Assembly (NCBI GenBank): GCA_013397435.1
Contig: VZRG01000030.1
Coordinates: 949,477 to 1,013,476 of the forward strand
Reading direction: 5' to 3'
DNA: 64,000 bases
Origin: Erythrocercus mccallii
Taxonomy: Eukaryota; Chordata; Aves; Passeriformes; Dicruridae
The position numbers were made by a program, and so were the translations under genes. Below the pieces are notes generated by a model that saw only the letters and a list, made by a program, of their open reading frames with translations, searched no databases and was not told where the DNA came from. Positions 47,726 through 61,592 of this stretch are shown here, in pieces (the first letter of the stretch is position 1; every line of letters starts with the position of its first letter).

Positions 47726-48340
47726 ATGTATATAAGAATGGGACCAGTTCTTCATGTTTTAAGTTCTTGTTTTGTTTTCAGGTCTCATCCTCTTGTAATC
47801 CCTTTGCCTCTTTCCCATTATTGTGAGCTTTCCAGCAGTCTCGTTTCAATTGCTTTGCTCCGGTGTCACTATTGTTACTGTCAGGCAGGCCCTCAGTTTC
47901 TAGTGGCACAGGATCAGCAGCTCTGCACTGGTCCCTCTATCCATGTAAAATATTCTTGTACTGAGAACCCCCAGGACATGGATGCTGATGGCTGGGTCAG
48001 AAATGAGTTAGCTAAGGAGCCACAAACTTCCAGGCTTCATTCAGGTTTTCCTAAAGCTTACTCAAGTGTCCATCCAAAGATTTTGACAGACCATGATCTT
48101 CTGGTGATTACTTGGATGGAAGGATCAGAATGTTTAGAAATCTGTGTTGAACACTGGGATACTGTGGGTACCAGTCAGGTACAGCATCTGACAAATGATG
48201 TTAGTCAACCTCTTCTTTTCATGATCTGTAAAGAGCTTGTTTTTCTCTCTCCTTGGACTCTTGCAAGAAGAAAATTTATAGAACACAGAGTACAGGAGCT
48301 TCTCAAAAGTGCCAATAGAAAAATCTTTTGGTTTACTTAA
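47726..48340 (+). CDS. Unidentified 204-codon open frame, doubtful gene
   Basis: This is the longest open frame in the window; the frame is open from 47690, so about 216 codons without a stop. The first ATG is at 47726. The predicted product has a hydrophobic first 50 residues rich in Leu, Ser, His and Cys, then a more polar part (around residues 75-130) containing NPQDMDADGWVRNELAKEP, and a basic C-terminus (ARRKFIEHRVQELLKSANRK). I recognise no domain, signal peptide cleavage site or family. There is no promoter, no splice-site context I trust and no polyadenylation signal close by. It could be a chance frame, an exon of an unrecognised gene, or a remnant of an old retroposed copy. I treat it as a candidate only. 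Confidence 0.15.
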   Translation: MYIRMGPVLHVLSSCFVFRSHPLVIPLPLSHYCELSSSLVSIALLRCHYCYCQAGPQFLVAQDQQLCTGPSIHVKYSCTENPQDMDADGWVRNELAKEPQTSRLHSGFPKAYSSVHPKILTDHDLLVITWMEGSECLEICVEHWDTVGTSQVQHLTNDVSQPLLFMICKELVFLSPWTLARRKFIEHRVQELLKSANRKIFWFT

Positions 48341-51300
48341 TTATCCTCCTAATCACTTGTAGTTTAATAGAATTTTAAGCAGGGTGGATTATTTTAATAC
48401 CCACTCAATTTTAATTACAGCAGTTCTAAAGAGATTATTTTTTAACAAAGATGGATATCATTATCTCTGAGACAGTACTAACAAGTTGTAGCCACTGTCT
48501 TTCCCTTTGAAGAAACAAAAGTCATCCTTACTTGGACTACCATATTTGCTTGGTTATTTTGCTTACACCTCCTATTAGTCAGTAGCACTAGAAATAATAC
48601 AAGCAAGTACTCAGTCCTTGCCCCAGAAAAAATGCTTTTTCAAGAAGATAACATGAAAAACATACTTGCAGATTAAAGACTTAAATTTTTTCACACAGAG
48701 ATTCATGAAGGTGCTCATTGTGCAGCTTTGTGCCTCCTAAAGGACATATTTGCACTAAGTTAGGGCACCTAAGTGAAGAACTAGTTTGATGACAGCAGAT
48801 TTTGAAATTAAGTGATTCAAGTTGCTTTCAGGAGGATAAGTGGGGACCTGAGGTTCTGGATTCCTACAGTTTGACAAGATCAAAACCAGGTATTTGAAAA
48901 ATCTGTCCACAGTTTTAAAAATTAAGCTTTTGCCCACAGTTTTGAAGCAGGGAATAAGGATATTTTGCTGAGCTCTAATCTTATTCATGAAGAAGAAACA
49001 CATCCTATATTTAAAGCCAGGAATTTATGCAACTGAAATTTTAAATCTGATTGCTGTCCAGCACAGAACTGGCTGTTACAAAAAAGGAAAAGACAATGAT
49101 ATCATTAGATACAAAAAAAGCACCTCAATAATAGTTGTAGCACTCAATATTTTGCTCAGAAGACTCAGTCTGTATCCCATTTCTTGGTGTTGTATTAACT
49201 CTACATTGCTCTTCTGAGTCTTAAAGTTGGTGGTTTAACTGTGGGCTTGGTAGAAGCAAGGAAAAAGGTATTATAGCAAGCTATGAACATCTGGAGGAAT
49301 ACAATTTTTTTGTGAGTTTCTTTGTCACTCAATTTGGAGTCCTTTTTATACACCTGCTAACACAGGTTTACTCTCATCCCTCCATCACTCTGCATCTTCA
49401 CATCACCTCTAAGTTTACTATTTATGGTGCCTTTTACATATGTTAGATACTATTTCTTTATTGTCTTTTTTTTACATCTGAAGGCAGTTTTCTCTAGCTT
49501 CAGCTCTGTGGTTGTTTAAGCAATGATTGGCACGTTGTTAGTATCTCTTGGGTTTTCTTAGCCAAGCCACATCTCTTATTACTCCCTGCCAGTGCCCCTC
49601 CATGTCACCTCCTGCATCTTCAATTGCTAAGGCCTCTTCTTTACACTACAATAATTCATTAATCATAAATTTCTGATTCCACTCAGAATAAGTGCTCTTC
49701 AATTCTTTTAGGATAAAAGGTTGTACCTTAGAAAGATAATAAAAGTTTTTAAAAATTGGAATAGATACCTTATCACTTAAAGAAACTAGCTAAATCAAGT
49801 AAAACAAATTTTCATGCAAGGAAAAAATGTTAAACAAGCCTCATAAATACCAATTCTGAGGCCACACAAGCTCAGTACAGAGTTTACAGCTTGATACTAG
49901 CAATGGCAATGCTGTATTACTGCACCACATGGCTAGAGAACACAAAAATTTAAAAGTGCCTCCCAGTGTGCCACAAGACCTTTTATTAACTTAACAGGTA
50001 GTTTCTTTAATACAAACATGCAGATACAATGAATTTTACATGCTATTCCATGCTAGACCAAGAGCACCCAGCAATCCTGCAGCCATGCTACAGAATGCAC
50101 CCACTCAAGGATGGGATGCAGAGGAATATCTTGCACCTATGGACACGCAATTATTCCCTGTAATGCCAGCAACCTCACACAAGTAAAAGACTCTTTATAT
50201 CCAACAGTAATTCTCAGAGTTCTCAAAACTCACAAATCTCAGTAATTCAACTCTTTACACTGTCAAAAAAGGCTCTGTAGGTAAAAACTTGATTGTTTTG
50301 CAGACTGAACATTTGAAACATTAACAATTCCACCATCTAAACTGTACGTGGACTCCAGATGACTGTTTTCTCACCAGCTGTGGCAAAGACACTGTAGTAG
50401 CTACATTTCCATCCTAAAAATATACTCTTGCTAAATTAACATGTTAATTGAAATCAAAAGGCAACCTCTGAAGCTGACCCAGATGCAGCAGAGAAAGACA
50501 AAGATATACATCTGGGCAGAAATTCTCTTTCTATGAAAATCAGGCAGGCAGGATCCCTAAGACTGAATTCACAGGCTCTTAATAAAGTCAAATATGAAGT
50601 GTTACTGCCAGGAAACATGAACAGTACACATGGATTTCTGAAAAGCCTGATGGAGGTGATAATTTAATTGATGTTATATAAATGAAAATATTAATATCAC
50701 TTCAGCCTTCTTCTCTAAGGAGGCTTCAAATAGTAAAATCTTTTTCAAAAGTGATTTGGTCAAAATGGTTTGTGTTAAGAAATGACTTAACCGAAGTATT
50801 CATTTTTGGAAAAAAAATATTTCTGAGGATTCATATTTTGAAGCCCACCAAATATTCCCTTCCTTAGTCAGCCTTTTCTGCAAAGACAAACAAAACACAA
50901 AACAAACCCTGCAAAACACACAGAGGAGAGACTATAAATTAAGGGATACGCTGCAACTCTAAGAGGAGCTACCATGGATTTCTTTTCTACAGAAGCCACG
51001 TGACAAATCACCTTACAAACAAAACCTCATGGTACCTTATTCATTTTCTTCTAGCCCAAAGTCATATTTTGCTCTTTGACTAATATACTAAAGATGCAGG
51101 GGGAAGCAGGTGTGGTTATAACTTTAGGATAACATTTACTGACACATGAGGAGACACTCTGAAACCAGACCTTTTTCTGTCCATGCAGAATTTTTACCAA
51201 GGTCCCTAGAGGTCACACATGCACAACCACTGAATTTGTCCACTGTGCCTCTAGCTCTCTTGAAGCTTTGCATTAGTAAGACAAATGGCTAATTCACTAC

Positions 51301-53300
51301 ATAAAAATGTTGTGCATTTCATGATTAAACACAAGCCTCCTTAGACTTGGCTTCATTTATTTCCTCTGCAATGAAATATGTGCTGGTTTATATTTTTTCA
51401 TTGCTACTTAAATACAAGCAGTTTTTAAAAGGCTGGAGGAATTATCAAAGTGGAATCTTTCATTCTAACATGGAAATGTGTTCTGGTCACTGTTATTTTC
51501 CTGCTGCCATATTGTTATTTAATGGCATTATTTAAATGTGTTTAAAGAATTTGAATAATAGCTAATGATGCTTCCCTTAGGAAGTCAATTAAGCTTAAGC
51601 CCAAATCTGTGGACATTAATGGGAAGAGTGAAATCTTGCTCTTCTAACTATTTATATTGAGATTTATATAGGGTTAATTATCAGTAATCCCTAATTAAAC
51701 AGTTTTCAGTTAGCATAGTTAACAAGAAACACCTTGTAGTATGTCCATGACCATAAATTCGTGTTTGATGACTGATGACATTAAATACTGGGGTCAGGTG
51801 TTCCCTCTTTGGTGGCTGAGGCTTTTTGTTCTCTGTTGTTTTGGAGTGGATGGGGAAGGGGGGCCAGCAGAGAAGGGGTTGTGATTTGTTTGTTTTTTAA
51901 AGAAGCACTGTCCCTACCACAGAGACCTCGTGCGTGACACAGTCTCCACCAAGCCTTTTTATGTGCCCAAGACTGCACAAAAAGAGCTGCCTTTCTCATT
52001 TACTACCTTGCCTCAATCCCTGCTGTTACAGGGACTGATACAGCAATCCAGTGCCATTGGCTGTGTTCAACTATTTCAAGAGTTTCCCTATACATTAGGG
52101 TTCTGGTGTGCTAATGGAGAATAATTCATCAATATTTAGAGCTAAACCCCCATCATTTTACTAGCATGCATGTACCCAGGGGTCCTCTCTCCTTGCTGTT
52201 CACAGTGACCTCTGCCCACCTGCTCTATTGCTAGCCAGCCTTGCCAGATATACACATACTCATCTTGCAGTCACTTCAGCCAACAAAGGATAGTGCCAAA
52301 TTTATCCTCTGCTGATAAAAATAGCAGTTTGTACTGTCCCTGATGTAAATGAAAATAAAGAATTATTAGTGAAATTGCTCATCCATGTGCATAAAAGCTC
52401 AGAAAGAAAATATGTTTCTGATTTAAACCTCCCCAGCCATGCAGAACACTCAGCCCAGTGCAAACAACTCTAGGAACTTAGCTGGAGCATATTAGATGAC
52501 CAAGAAACAAGAATCTATGCTCTGAAGCAGGTAAGAGAGGGGCAACAGACCAACAAGTCAAAATTGGTCTTCCAGCTTTCCAAATCATCTTAATGTCTGA
52601 ATGACTGTGGCTTTTAAGGTCTTAGGATCTTACATCATCGCAAACAGAAGACAGCACAATAGCTCACAACTTCAGACTGGCAGATGAATCGCTACATATT
52701 CCTTTTCAATTTTTAACAACTAGGTCTCAGAAAAACCATAGGAACAAGGAGATGCCCAATCTTACCCATAAGCTGGGACTTTGTGCTTCATTTTCACTTC
52801 TCTGGCTTCATTAACACTGCACTTGCTTCCCTGCTATAGCCACAGCTCTCCACCAGCCAAGGAAAGGGCCTGTGCCATCAGCGTGTGCTGCACCTACTGC
52901 TATTTCAGCAGGTACAGAGCAGAAATACACAGCTGCTCAAGTATGAAACTATTTATAAAGAATTACAAAAAACATTTTTGGCCTATTCAAGAGTAACATA
53001 ATCTGACTTTATTGTTTGTGTGTGCTATATCAGAGGTTATATCACCTATGAATTTTACACTTCATTACAACTGTCCATTCTTTCTTCATGTCACTTTTGT
53101 GGAGATTAATAACAAAATATTACCATGGCAACAAAATAATAAAAACAGTTTTGAATATGTTTAAATAATTTTTAGTAAGTTTTTGACAGTTACTGTAGGC
53201 AAAATGTATGTATTTTTCACAAAATACATGTTATATTATTGTCACTGTAAGCAACAGAGATAAATTATAGGTAATTTCCAGTTCTTAAGTCCTGTTTCTA

Positions 53301-56300
53301 TGGTAATATGAGCAACTGCCATTACTTCAGAGCTTGTTACCATGGTTATTTCAGGTAATTCCAGGGTTTTAATACCCTCAAACCTGAAGTGATACTTTTT
53401 CCTCCTATTTTGTGGTTGAACAAAATCATAGTTCAACTTTAGAGACAACACAACTCTTCTAGTTAAAACAAAACTAGTCTATAGAATGTATACATACAGA
53501 GATAAGTCAAAAGGAATTACTTACCACACAACCCCTAGCTGACACTCTTCTCCTAAAAGGACAGCACCCCTTTCCCAAACTTATTTCTATGGAAAAGGGA
53601 AGGTGTTTCCTCCAGGGTGTGAATTCAAGAACTGCCTTCAGCTGTGCAGACTGCTCCTCCTGGCCATCCAGAATCCTGGTGAAACTGCAGAAGTAGGATA
53701 TAGTGGGCAGGTGATCTGCTTCTCCAAATCCCAGCTCTGAGAGCTGAGTGATATGGTGTCAGCTGCCTCCCATCCCTGTAACAGTGAGGGAGGGTCACTG
53801 GGCAGTCTGGGTTCACTCATGGACAAGTCATCCAGCACTTACACCTAATCATGTGCACTGGAGAGTAAATAGGCTTCATGGAGACTTTTGTGGGAGTCAG
53901 GCAGCCTTCACCACTCTGTCAACACAAATGGCACCAGGATCTTCACCTGTGTCCTGCAAACACCTCTGTGGGTGTGAAGACGGCCCAGGATAATTCTGTT
54001 TGAACCTTTGTATAGAAAAGATGTGGCAGAAGGTCTCGTATACCAGTGGCTGGATGGTTACAAATATCACTCTAAGGTAAAAGTGATTCTTCATCCTGAA
54101 AAATCTTCACAGGATAGCTGTGTGATCACAGCTTTTCCAACAGGTCTCCTTGCTCATGCCTACTGCAAATGCTTCTCCTTGCTTCAGGAATTTTTGCCTA
54201 CTATATATTGCTACAGCTAGGATATGAGGCCGAGGCACTGGACAGACTCCACTCTGTCACTGAGACCATATGATACTACAAAGTTTGCTCCAGTTTTGCC
54301 AGGATTTTGGCCTTTTCATTAACATTTTTTGGAAAGCACAAACAAGAGAACTTTTTTGGTTTAAGAAAAATAGAATTTTAAACCACATAATTTTAGAGAA
54401 AAGATAGTAACTGTGAAGTAAATGGACCCTAGTGGCCCAGAATCAGAAAAGTAAATATCAAGATCCCAAGATATTTCATGTTTTCAATTAATTTTGTACG
54501 GCTGTGATTTTTTTTTTCTTCTTATTCTAATTAAAAAGATTCATTGTAGTGACCTACAGTACAATTTTTAGATGTTTGTTAGGGAAAAAGCAGTTGTCAG
54601 TCCTATTGCACAACACTCAAAAGTCAAGTTCAGTTGTACAGGTATGGATTTTATCCAAAAAAATTATCAAGTGTCCTTTAATTTAGCTATTAATAGTATC
54701 AGGGCAGTGTAGTCTCTTAGAAGAAGGCAAAGGAGTATATGACCTCAGAAATCTATTTTCCTACCAATGTGTGATTAGTGGAACCCAATATTGATGTTCC
54801 ACAGGAACTGCACAGATCTGTTCTGACTGTGTCTACATACACCATGAAATTCCTTGGGATAATAAGGATAAACATAAATCAAAGCAGCTGGTAATGATGT
54901 CTCATCATAAAAAATAGTTTGGGGGTTTTCCCTCATGCTAACTTTAGTTTGTTCCCCTGAACAGGACATTTAATATAATATATATGCTTAATGTGTATCT
55001 GATTTGGATAGCCCTCAACATGGGCTGGAGTGTGTTTGCCATGTACCTGGAGCACTAGGGAACAGGAGCAACCAGGGCATGTGCATTGCTGCTTTAAACC
55101 AAAACAGAAATCTGGGCTCAGCCTTCCTATCCCCTTGGATACTAAAGCAATTTTAGACAGAAAATAAGCAGTGGAGAGTTTAAGCTATGGACAGTTGTTA
55201 GGGACAGGGAGCAGTTAGTGAGGAAATTACCTGGGGTTTTTCGGTTGCCTCAAGGTGAGTATGTAATGGCTGAAATTCCTCTGCTTCCACCTGGGAGTCC
55301 ACAAAAAGAATCTCTGACTCTGAGAGGAAGGACAGGTCCAACTGAGCAAGTTGTGCTCACAGTACACTAAGAAACCTGAATTCAGGGAGGAGATATATCT
55401 GAACTCCTCTAGACTGGAAGTGTTATCCCTCTCTGCAAAACTATTTCCTAGTAAAATCCTAACAAACCCTACATTGTGTGGATTGACAGGCTACCAATAG
55501 AGTTCTCCATCTGAGTGGAGGCATGCCCATGTCCTTCTTTTAGGAAGTACAGTAATTCCAAAAAGTTTTATGTTCTTTCAGATTCCTTTACAGTCAGATA
55601 TTGTGCATATGTTACACATTTTCTAAGCTCATACACTGATGTCATCTAAGGTGTCAACATCTGTAGAGAACAGTCCTGCAAATGCCATGGCAAGCTGCTC
55701 CAAAAAATTCTGTGTCCTGCCAGGCCAGCTGGCAGAGGCACTAGTCTAACCAATTAAATTACTTGGGCATTTTCTAGTTGCAATCCTTATTTGCAGGCTT
55801 GCAACCTAAAACAATTTACAAAGCTTTCTGTAGCTCTTTTGATTCTGCTTTCTTATTGAGACATTAATGACTTCTATGATCCTGATAAGCTGAAGGGCTT
55901 GGTTTTGCCCCCTAAAATGTGGGCCCTCTCCTGTTCTGAGCTTTATTCTTGATTCTGTTTATGGGATCTGCTTGAACTGTATTTGTAGGCAATATTTTTT
56001 TATAGCAGTGGCATAATCCTCATTTGGCTATTCTGTTCTATTTTCCTTTTTTAATGGCAACCTTGGACTCTAACATGACAAACTCCTGGTACTTCGCTTT
56101 CACTAAAACAAGGTGGCCTAAGTATGAAGCTTTGAAAAAAGCCCAGGAAAACTCTCTTCCTCCAGTGCACACCAGCTCTGCTTTTTCCATTATACATTCT
56201 TCCAAGGATTTTGATATTTTTAATTATTTGTCTCCTTTGTATCTGATAATATTAATTATTTCCTAATCTAGTCACTAAATTAGTCTCTGACTGGTCAGAA

Positions 56301-59300
56301 CAATGATAAACTGGAAAAAGGTACAGATAAATGATTTTATATGATCCAAATCTCTGGTCCTGATTTTAAAAGAACATATAAATATTTCTGCTTTCCCTGC
56401 TTCTTCTTCTTGCATTTCACCCATTGCCAAATTCAGCTTCCAGACAGAGGAGACTGGAAAAGACTAATGCATCCCCCATTTTAAAAAAAAAACTACCTAC
56501 AGCATCCATTTGTTTGCATTGCAGCAATTACTCATTTCTATTTGGAAACACTCTATCTCTAACAAAAAGTATCCTCTTATCTTTTTGCAGTGTAGTGTTA
56601 GGGAACACAAGGAACCAGACCCACAATGAATACAGACTTAATATCTAAATCTGAGCTCCCTTTTTGTTGCCAGAGAAACATGAGTTAGAGGTGTAAGGCA
56701 GGAGAAGGGAAAGTAGAAGGTACATGTTTAAAGCAGCCTGAGGGAATTTAAAAATAAGTCTGTCACCATGAGTTTTTGAGCTTTTCTAAGCTCTGATATT
56801 AAAGTGCAGCTCTTCACTTTCCCACACCATGCTCATAAAAACATGAGGGATGTTTTTGTAAATAATGCCATTGTTTTGCACTCTTCTTGGTAGGAGGTGA
56901 GTGCTGACTGATGGTCTGTCTGACCTATGTGATTCAGAGGTGGTAGCTCCACTCTCCAATCCATGGTCATGTTTCCTAAGAGTATATAGTGGGATGAAAT
57001 AAACAAGACAGGGCCTTTCTTGGGCCCTGCTCTGATCAGCAAAGTCCAAGTGTCCTGTGGTCCTTCTAGTGTGGTGAACTACGATATAAGTCTTCCATTA
57101 CAGTTAACTGGTTACTAGCACACAAGACCTGAAATTTTTCAGGGTTTGCTTTGGAAAGCCTAGGAACTCTTTTCAGAAAATTATCTTTTATAGAGGCTTC
57201 TTCTGGTATATGGAATTAATACACAGTGTTAAAGTGATTGGGTGATTCATGTCATTTTACATACACTACATCCATTGCTCCACAAGATACCACAGACAAC
57301 AGAAGAAATGGACTCCTACTACAGTGGCCCTTCACTAGGACCCATAGAAAGTAGGAAGAAAAGTCCACCAATTGAAAATTAATCTATTGTAATACCCCTC
57401 TTGCAAAAGTAAGAAATAAGCTCATGGTGTGATCAGGCACCCCTGAAAAGCATGGCACAAATCTGTGCTTCTTGAGGAAAATATCTTCTTAAAAGGATTT
57501 CAGGGTTCTTTAAAACAGAAAGAGACAGTGGTAAGAGCAGTCATCCCTAACAGTGGAGCCACAGGATACCTAATTTCCCAATGGCATAGAATACACTTTA
57601 ACTAGCATTTCAATGAATGTTTGGCTCAGGCAGTTATGTTCTGAGAGCACTTATTAAGCACTGCAAGAGCAACTTGCATCATAGGTTTTAGAAGTAGCTT
57701 GATTTGTTTATTACAAACCATCTAACGTAGCACATCTGGTGTCAGAAGAATGATGGTTCAGGATATCCCTCTGAGTCCCTGTTCTTGTCATTACAACAGG
57801 ACTAAGACAAGGAGGCACATCCCACTCTTAGGTTGCTTTCTTCCCTCACACTGACCTCGAGGAACATCATCCCAGCATGGCTCCCAGCAGTACCACTTCA
57901 GAGCTGCTCCATGGAGCAGGATGTGAACCATGTACTATGTGCTGCTGCATCAGCAGAGCACAGAAGTGAGCAGAGCCAGAGACTCACAGAAAAGTCTGAG
58001 AGATTCCAGTTGCCCACGGGCCCTCTAGAGCTGTAACCTCACCCATCTGGCCCCTCCTGCAGCACCTTGGTGTGGGTTTGCCTCCCCACCTCCAGTCAAC
58101 AGCAAGGGCACAGATTCACTTTGGGCCAGCCTTTCAGAGGGGAAGTGAGGCATCTGGAGCATTAAAACAGTCTTTGCTCAGCCTGGATACCTAGGGTACC
58201 TAAGGATCTAACTGCTCTGTTGGAAGTTCTTCCCACCTGCAAGGTGTGATACTTCAGAAGAAAATGGAGACAATAATCTCAGATCACTAATTCTAGTCAC
58301 TTGTTATTGAATGCTCTGAACCTGGGCTTGACTCTCCTCTCCCTCCTGCTCCTTGGAATTTCCCCGTCAACTTGTCTTTATGGGAGTTAAACTCTTTACA
58401 GGAATCTTTTACGGAAGTTAAAGTCTTTAAAATCTCCATTCTCAGACAGGAAGTATGTAAATTCTAAATGGAGAAGGCAGGTCACAGTGGGTATCTCATG
58501 TGACCTTTTCATCTGTAATTCCCTCCCGTGTAAAGGACAAAACCACATTTTTATTATAAATCAACCCCAGAGAATAACCACTATCTGCAAAAATGTTAAC
58601 AATTAAACAACAATTCAGGGATTTGGAAACTAAGCACCCTGTGTGTGAACGATGAATAGAATATCGTCTATGTAATTCTAGAGAAAACCAATTAAGCTTA
58701 CCATCTAATGAGCAATGATGTTCTCTCACATCTGCCAGCAAAACGAATCAACATAATCTATTGCAGGTGGTTGTGTTTTTTATTTGCTATGTTACAGAAA
58801 TGATTCAGCACCATAAATTATGGAACCATAATCAGCAATTGGTAATATGGGGTAGTTTATCCTTTTTTTAGTTTATATGCTTAAAACTACTGTTACGTCA
58901 AAAAGCAGCACTCAAATTTGTGCCCACAATTAACTTTTATTCATAAAACATCAAGTATTTTTTCACTGGCTCTTAGACCACACGGCATTTAAAGACATCA
59001 GCCAAATGGCAAATAATGACCAAAATTCCAGAATCATCACTTTCTACCACAGTTTTGTCTTTCATGTAGATGATCAGAAAGTCATGAAATTAGGACAGAT
59101 TGCCTACTTGCTTTACAAGAGGCATAACTCTTTTCCTGTTCTGTTTCTACAATGTTTGGAAGGATCTTGTTATTCAATAATGCATCTTTTTCCTTTGGTT
59201 GCTTTGACAACATTTGTACAGGATCTTCCACTAAAAACTTTTGTGTTCAGTAGGGAAATATTTTGGTACATGTGTGTGCATAAAATAACTCTAGCCCCTA

Positions 59301-60955
59301 ACATAATATTGTGTAACCATAAGCAAAAGAGCTTAATCTTTTTCTAAGATTTGGTAAAATTACTGCATTCTGGCACAATGGGCTCTTCTAATATGAGTCA
59401 CAGAGACATGCAGAGACCCACAGTAAATCTATGAAGACCTGATATAAAGCCATTTAACTGAGGGTAATTAAATCAGTGAGAAATGTGGCCCATAATCATT
59501 ATCCTTAGCTGCAATTAAATCCAGCACAAACATAGCCCATCCTGCAGTCATTCCAAAGCTGACATGTGGCTCAAATATCTGGTACTGGAGTTTCCTCCAT
59601 AAGAAAGAGTTACTCACATAATAGAAATAATAACATGATTACATTCCATCCTTCAACCTCTAATACTGTTATACAAAGTAAATTGATTTTTGCTTGATAA
59701 AAAGAAATCAAAACTTATGCAGGAGCTTTAAGGAAATAAACTTTCATTTCTAATGGTCCAAGTTGGAATTGGATGCAGAATCCATGACTGAGTAGGTGTC
59801 TGACATCTAAAGCTTTAGAAACCTAAGATAGCACATAATACTTCAGAAATTCTATTCTTTTTTCAGTTCATGTTAGAGAAAAGTTCAAATGAAAATAACA
59901 GATAGTAGACTGCCTTGATCTTCATAGTGCTCTTGAAACTGTTTTGAAAATCTCAGAAAAAAAATTAAATCCTTAAATAAACTGAACATTATGAACATCT
60001 TTATGATTTTTATTTTTGTTTACATGTTTGATTTGGGGTTTTTGAGGGGTAATATGTTATTTTTGTTAATTTTTCTTTGCTTGGAGAGGCCATTTGTGTG
60101 TTTAACAAAAAAAACAAAACAAAACAAAACAACAAAAGAAACCCAGATATTGGCTGTCTTTAATTTGAAGGCAGAGGGTCTCCTCAGTTTAGTTCTTGCT
60201 TTTTCTTTGGAGGGTTGTGTATCTTAACTTCACAAAACATCCTGAGGTCACTAAATGCCTGCATAGCCTTTCAGTAGAGGTCAACAAACAAAATTCAGAA
60301 GATAACCGTGTGCTTTTCACTCCTCCAACACTTTAACAGAGCATTTTGTTGGAAGAATAAAGCAAGAACATCCATCTTCCCAGCTCACAACTTTCCCTGT
60401 GACATTTGACAGTGATCTCGATCCAGCTAGAGATGCTTAGGGCTCTGAGGAGCAAATCAGCTTGCCTTGGGCTGAGAAACTCATCTGAACAAATGAACAA
60501 AGTTACACAGAAACAACTTTCTGTTAAGCTACAGTAGGGTGAAAAAAAACCCCACTGAATCCCAAAGTCTTAGAAAGGAAATTTTTTCATTTTAACTAAA
60601 GTAAACCATGACTGACATCACTATAATACAAATAGTTAAAATGTCAGACTGGCTTATTGATTACTATTATAATGTTTTCATAATGAGGAAACCTTAAAAA
60701 AATCCTGTGGAATAATGTTATTTCCTGACATCCGAAACAAATTCCCCTTCTTCCTTTGTATAGTAGTCTATCTCTTGTCTAAATAACACTCAGTCAGTGC
60801 TTATTACTGAATATAACCTGGAAATGATCAATAGAGCCTAAAAAACACATTACAAAGATCTGCATGTTTCCTAGGATAGAGCCAAGGTCTACTGAATCTG
60901 CAAAAGTGCCCACCTGTTACAGGTAACCTAGCAATAGGGTCTCTTCAACATTATT
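53301..60955. other. Unique noncoding stretch with two GC-richer patches
   Basis: No gene or repeat family is recognised. Two patches, about 53590-54230 and 57820-58200, are richer in G and C than their surroundings and have overlapping open frames on both strands (60-81 codons), but no domain or splice pattern I can support. A simple (AAAAC)n repeat lies at 60106-60133. The rest is AT-rich single-copy sequence. Confidence 0.5.
60106..60133. repeat. (AAAAC)n microsatellite
   Basis: About four AAAAC units follow an A8 run and end in ACAACAAAAG. Simple repeat. Confidence 0.85.
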
Positions 60956-60961
60956 CACCCT
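60956..60961. repeat. Left target-site duplication CACCCT
   Basis: CACCCT abuts the LTR's left end and recurs exactly at 61593-61598. Six bases is the duplication length typical of ERVK (class II) integrases. Confidence 0.92.
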
Positions 60962-61072
60962 TGTTGAGGGCCCCTTTCGCCAATCCCCTAAATTAGGGGG
61001 TTTTCTCCCACAAAGTCCTGTACCAGAGTTCTGAAATGATGAGCAAAACTTGCTGCTTTGTCTTCAAGGTTA

Positions 61073-61078
61073 TTTATT
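61073..61078 (-). promoter_or_regulatory. LTR polyadenylation signal (minus strand)
   Basis: TTTATT on the plus strand is AATAAA on the minus strand, about 110 bases inside the 3' end of the LTR, as expected at the end of R. Confidence 0.75.
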
Positions 61079-61173
61079 GTTTCTTATCTTGGAATTCGCA
61101 CACCACCTAAAACCCAGGCTTTGCACGCTGGAAAACAAGGATGGCGAAAAGGCCACGAGGTAAAAATCCAAGG

Positions 61174-61182
61174 CCTTTTAAG
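61174..61182 (-). promoter_or_regulatory. TATA-like element of the LTR promoter
   Basis: CCTTTTAAG on the plus strand gives CTTAAAAGG on the minus strand, about 100 bases upstream of the polyadenylation signal. This is a plausible U3 core promoter element, though not a consensus TATAAA. Confidence 0.45.
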
Positions 61183-61592
61183 AACATTTGAGCTAATTAA
61201 CTCTTAATACGTACTATATTTACAATTCCATGCCAGTTACTGTGACCTATTCTAGACACACAATTTCTACCTCAAATCCATTCTACCAATGTCTCTGTGC
61301 CAAATCGCAGCAGAAGATGAAAGAGAAGTAGAAGAACATGGGTCACCACCCAGAATCCTCCATCTTGCCTTCATCTTCCTCCATTCTAAAAACCCAAAAC
61401 TACAAAGTTTCACCCTGTGACAAACTAAACTACCTTTTATTTCAAACTTTTGTTGCTTTTAGTTCATCTATGAGTGTTGGAAGCTTTTCCCATGGACTAA
61501 GGTCAAAGGCAATGCTTTCCTGGGGTCCCAGCCAGGGAGTCGGAACTCCCAGGGCAGCTTGAGGAATTTTCCACGTGCCGTGGACTCCAACA

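Larger units (their letters stand above)
47095..53300. other. Unique stretch containing one unusually long open frame
   Basis: No repeat family is recognised. A 21-bp direct duplication lies at 47495-47515 and 47531-47551, and the longest open frame of the window at 47690-48340. The rest (48341-53300) has short chance frames and AT-rich sequence. The block at 51540-51730 contains several TAATTA and AATTAA words and might be conserved noncoding DNA, which cannot be judged from one species. Confidence 0.5.
60962..61592 (-). mobile_element. ERVK-like solo LTR, 631 bp, minus strand
   Basis: On the plus strand the element begins TGTTGAGGG and ends CTCCAACA, so the termini form the inverted repeat TGTTG/CAACA. 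It is bounded by the perfect 6-bp duplication CACCCT. Read on the minus strand, U3 begins TGTTGGAGTCCACGG, a TATA-like CTTAAAAGG lies at 61174-61182, AATAAA lies at 61073-61078 about 110 bases before the 3' end, and the 3' end reads GGGGCCCTCAACA. This order fixes the orientation as minus. No gag, pol or env sequence flanks it, so it is a solo LTR produced by LTR-LTR recombination. The perfect duplication indicates a recent insertion. The 74-codon plus-strand frame at 61338-61562 lies inside it and is not a gene. Confidence 0.9.

Noticed and set aside
53590..54230. GC-richer patch as a cluster of exons
   Set aside because: Frames overlap on both strands and are each under 82 codons. No consistent splice donors and acceptors or known protein motif could be assigned.
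61338..61562. 74-codon plus-strand open frame
   Set aside because: It lies antisense within the ERVK-like solo LTR.
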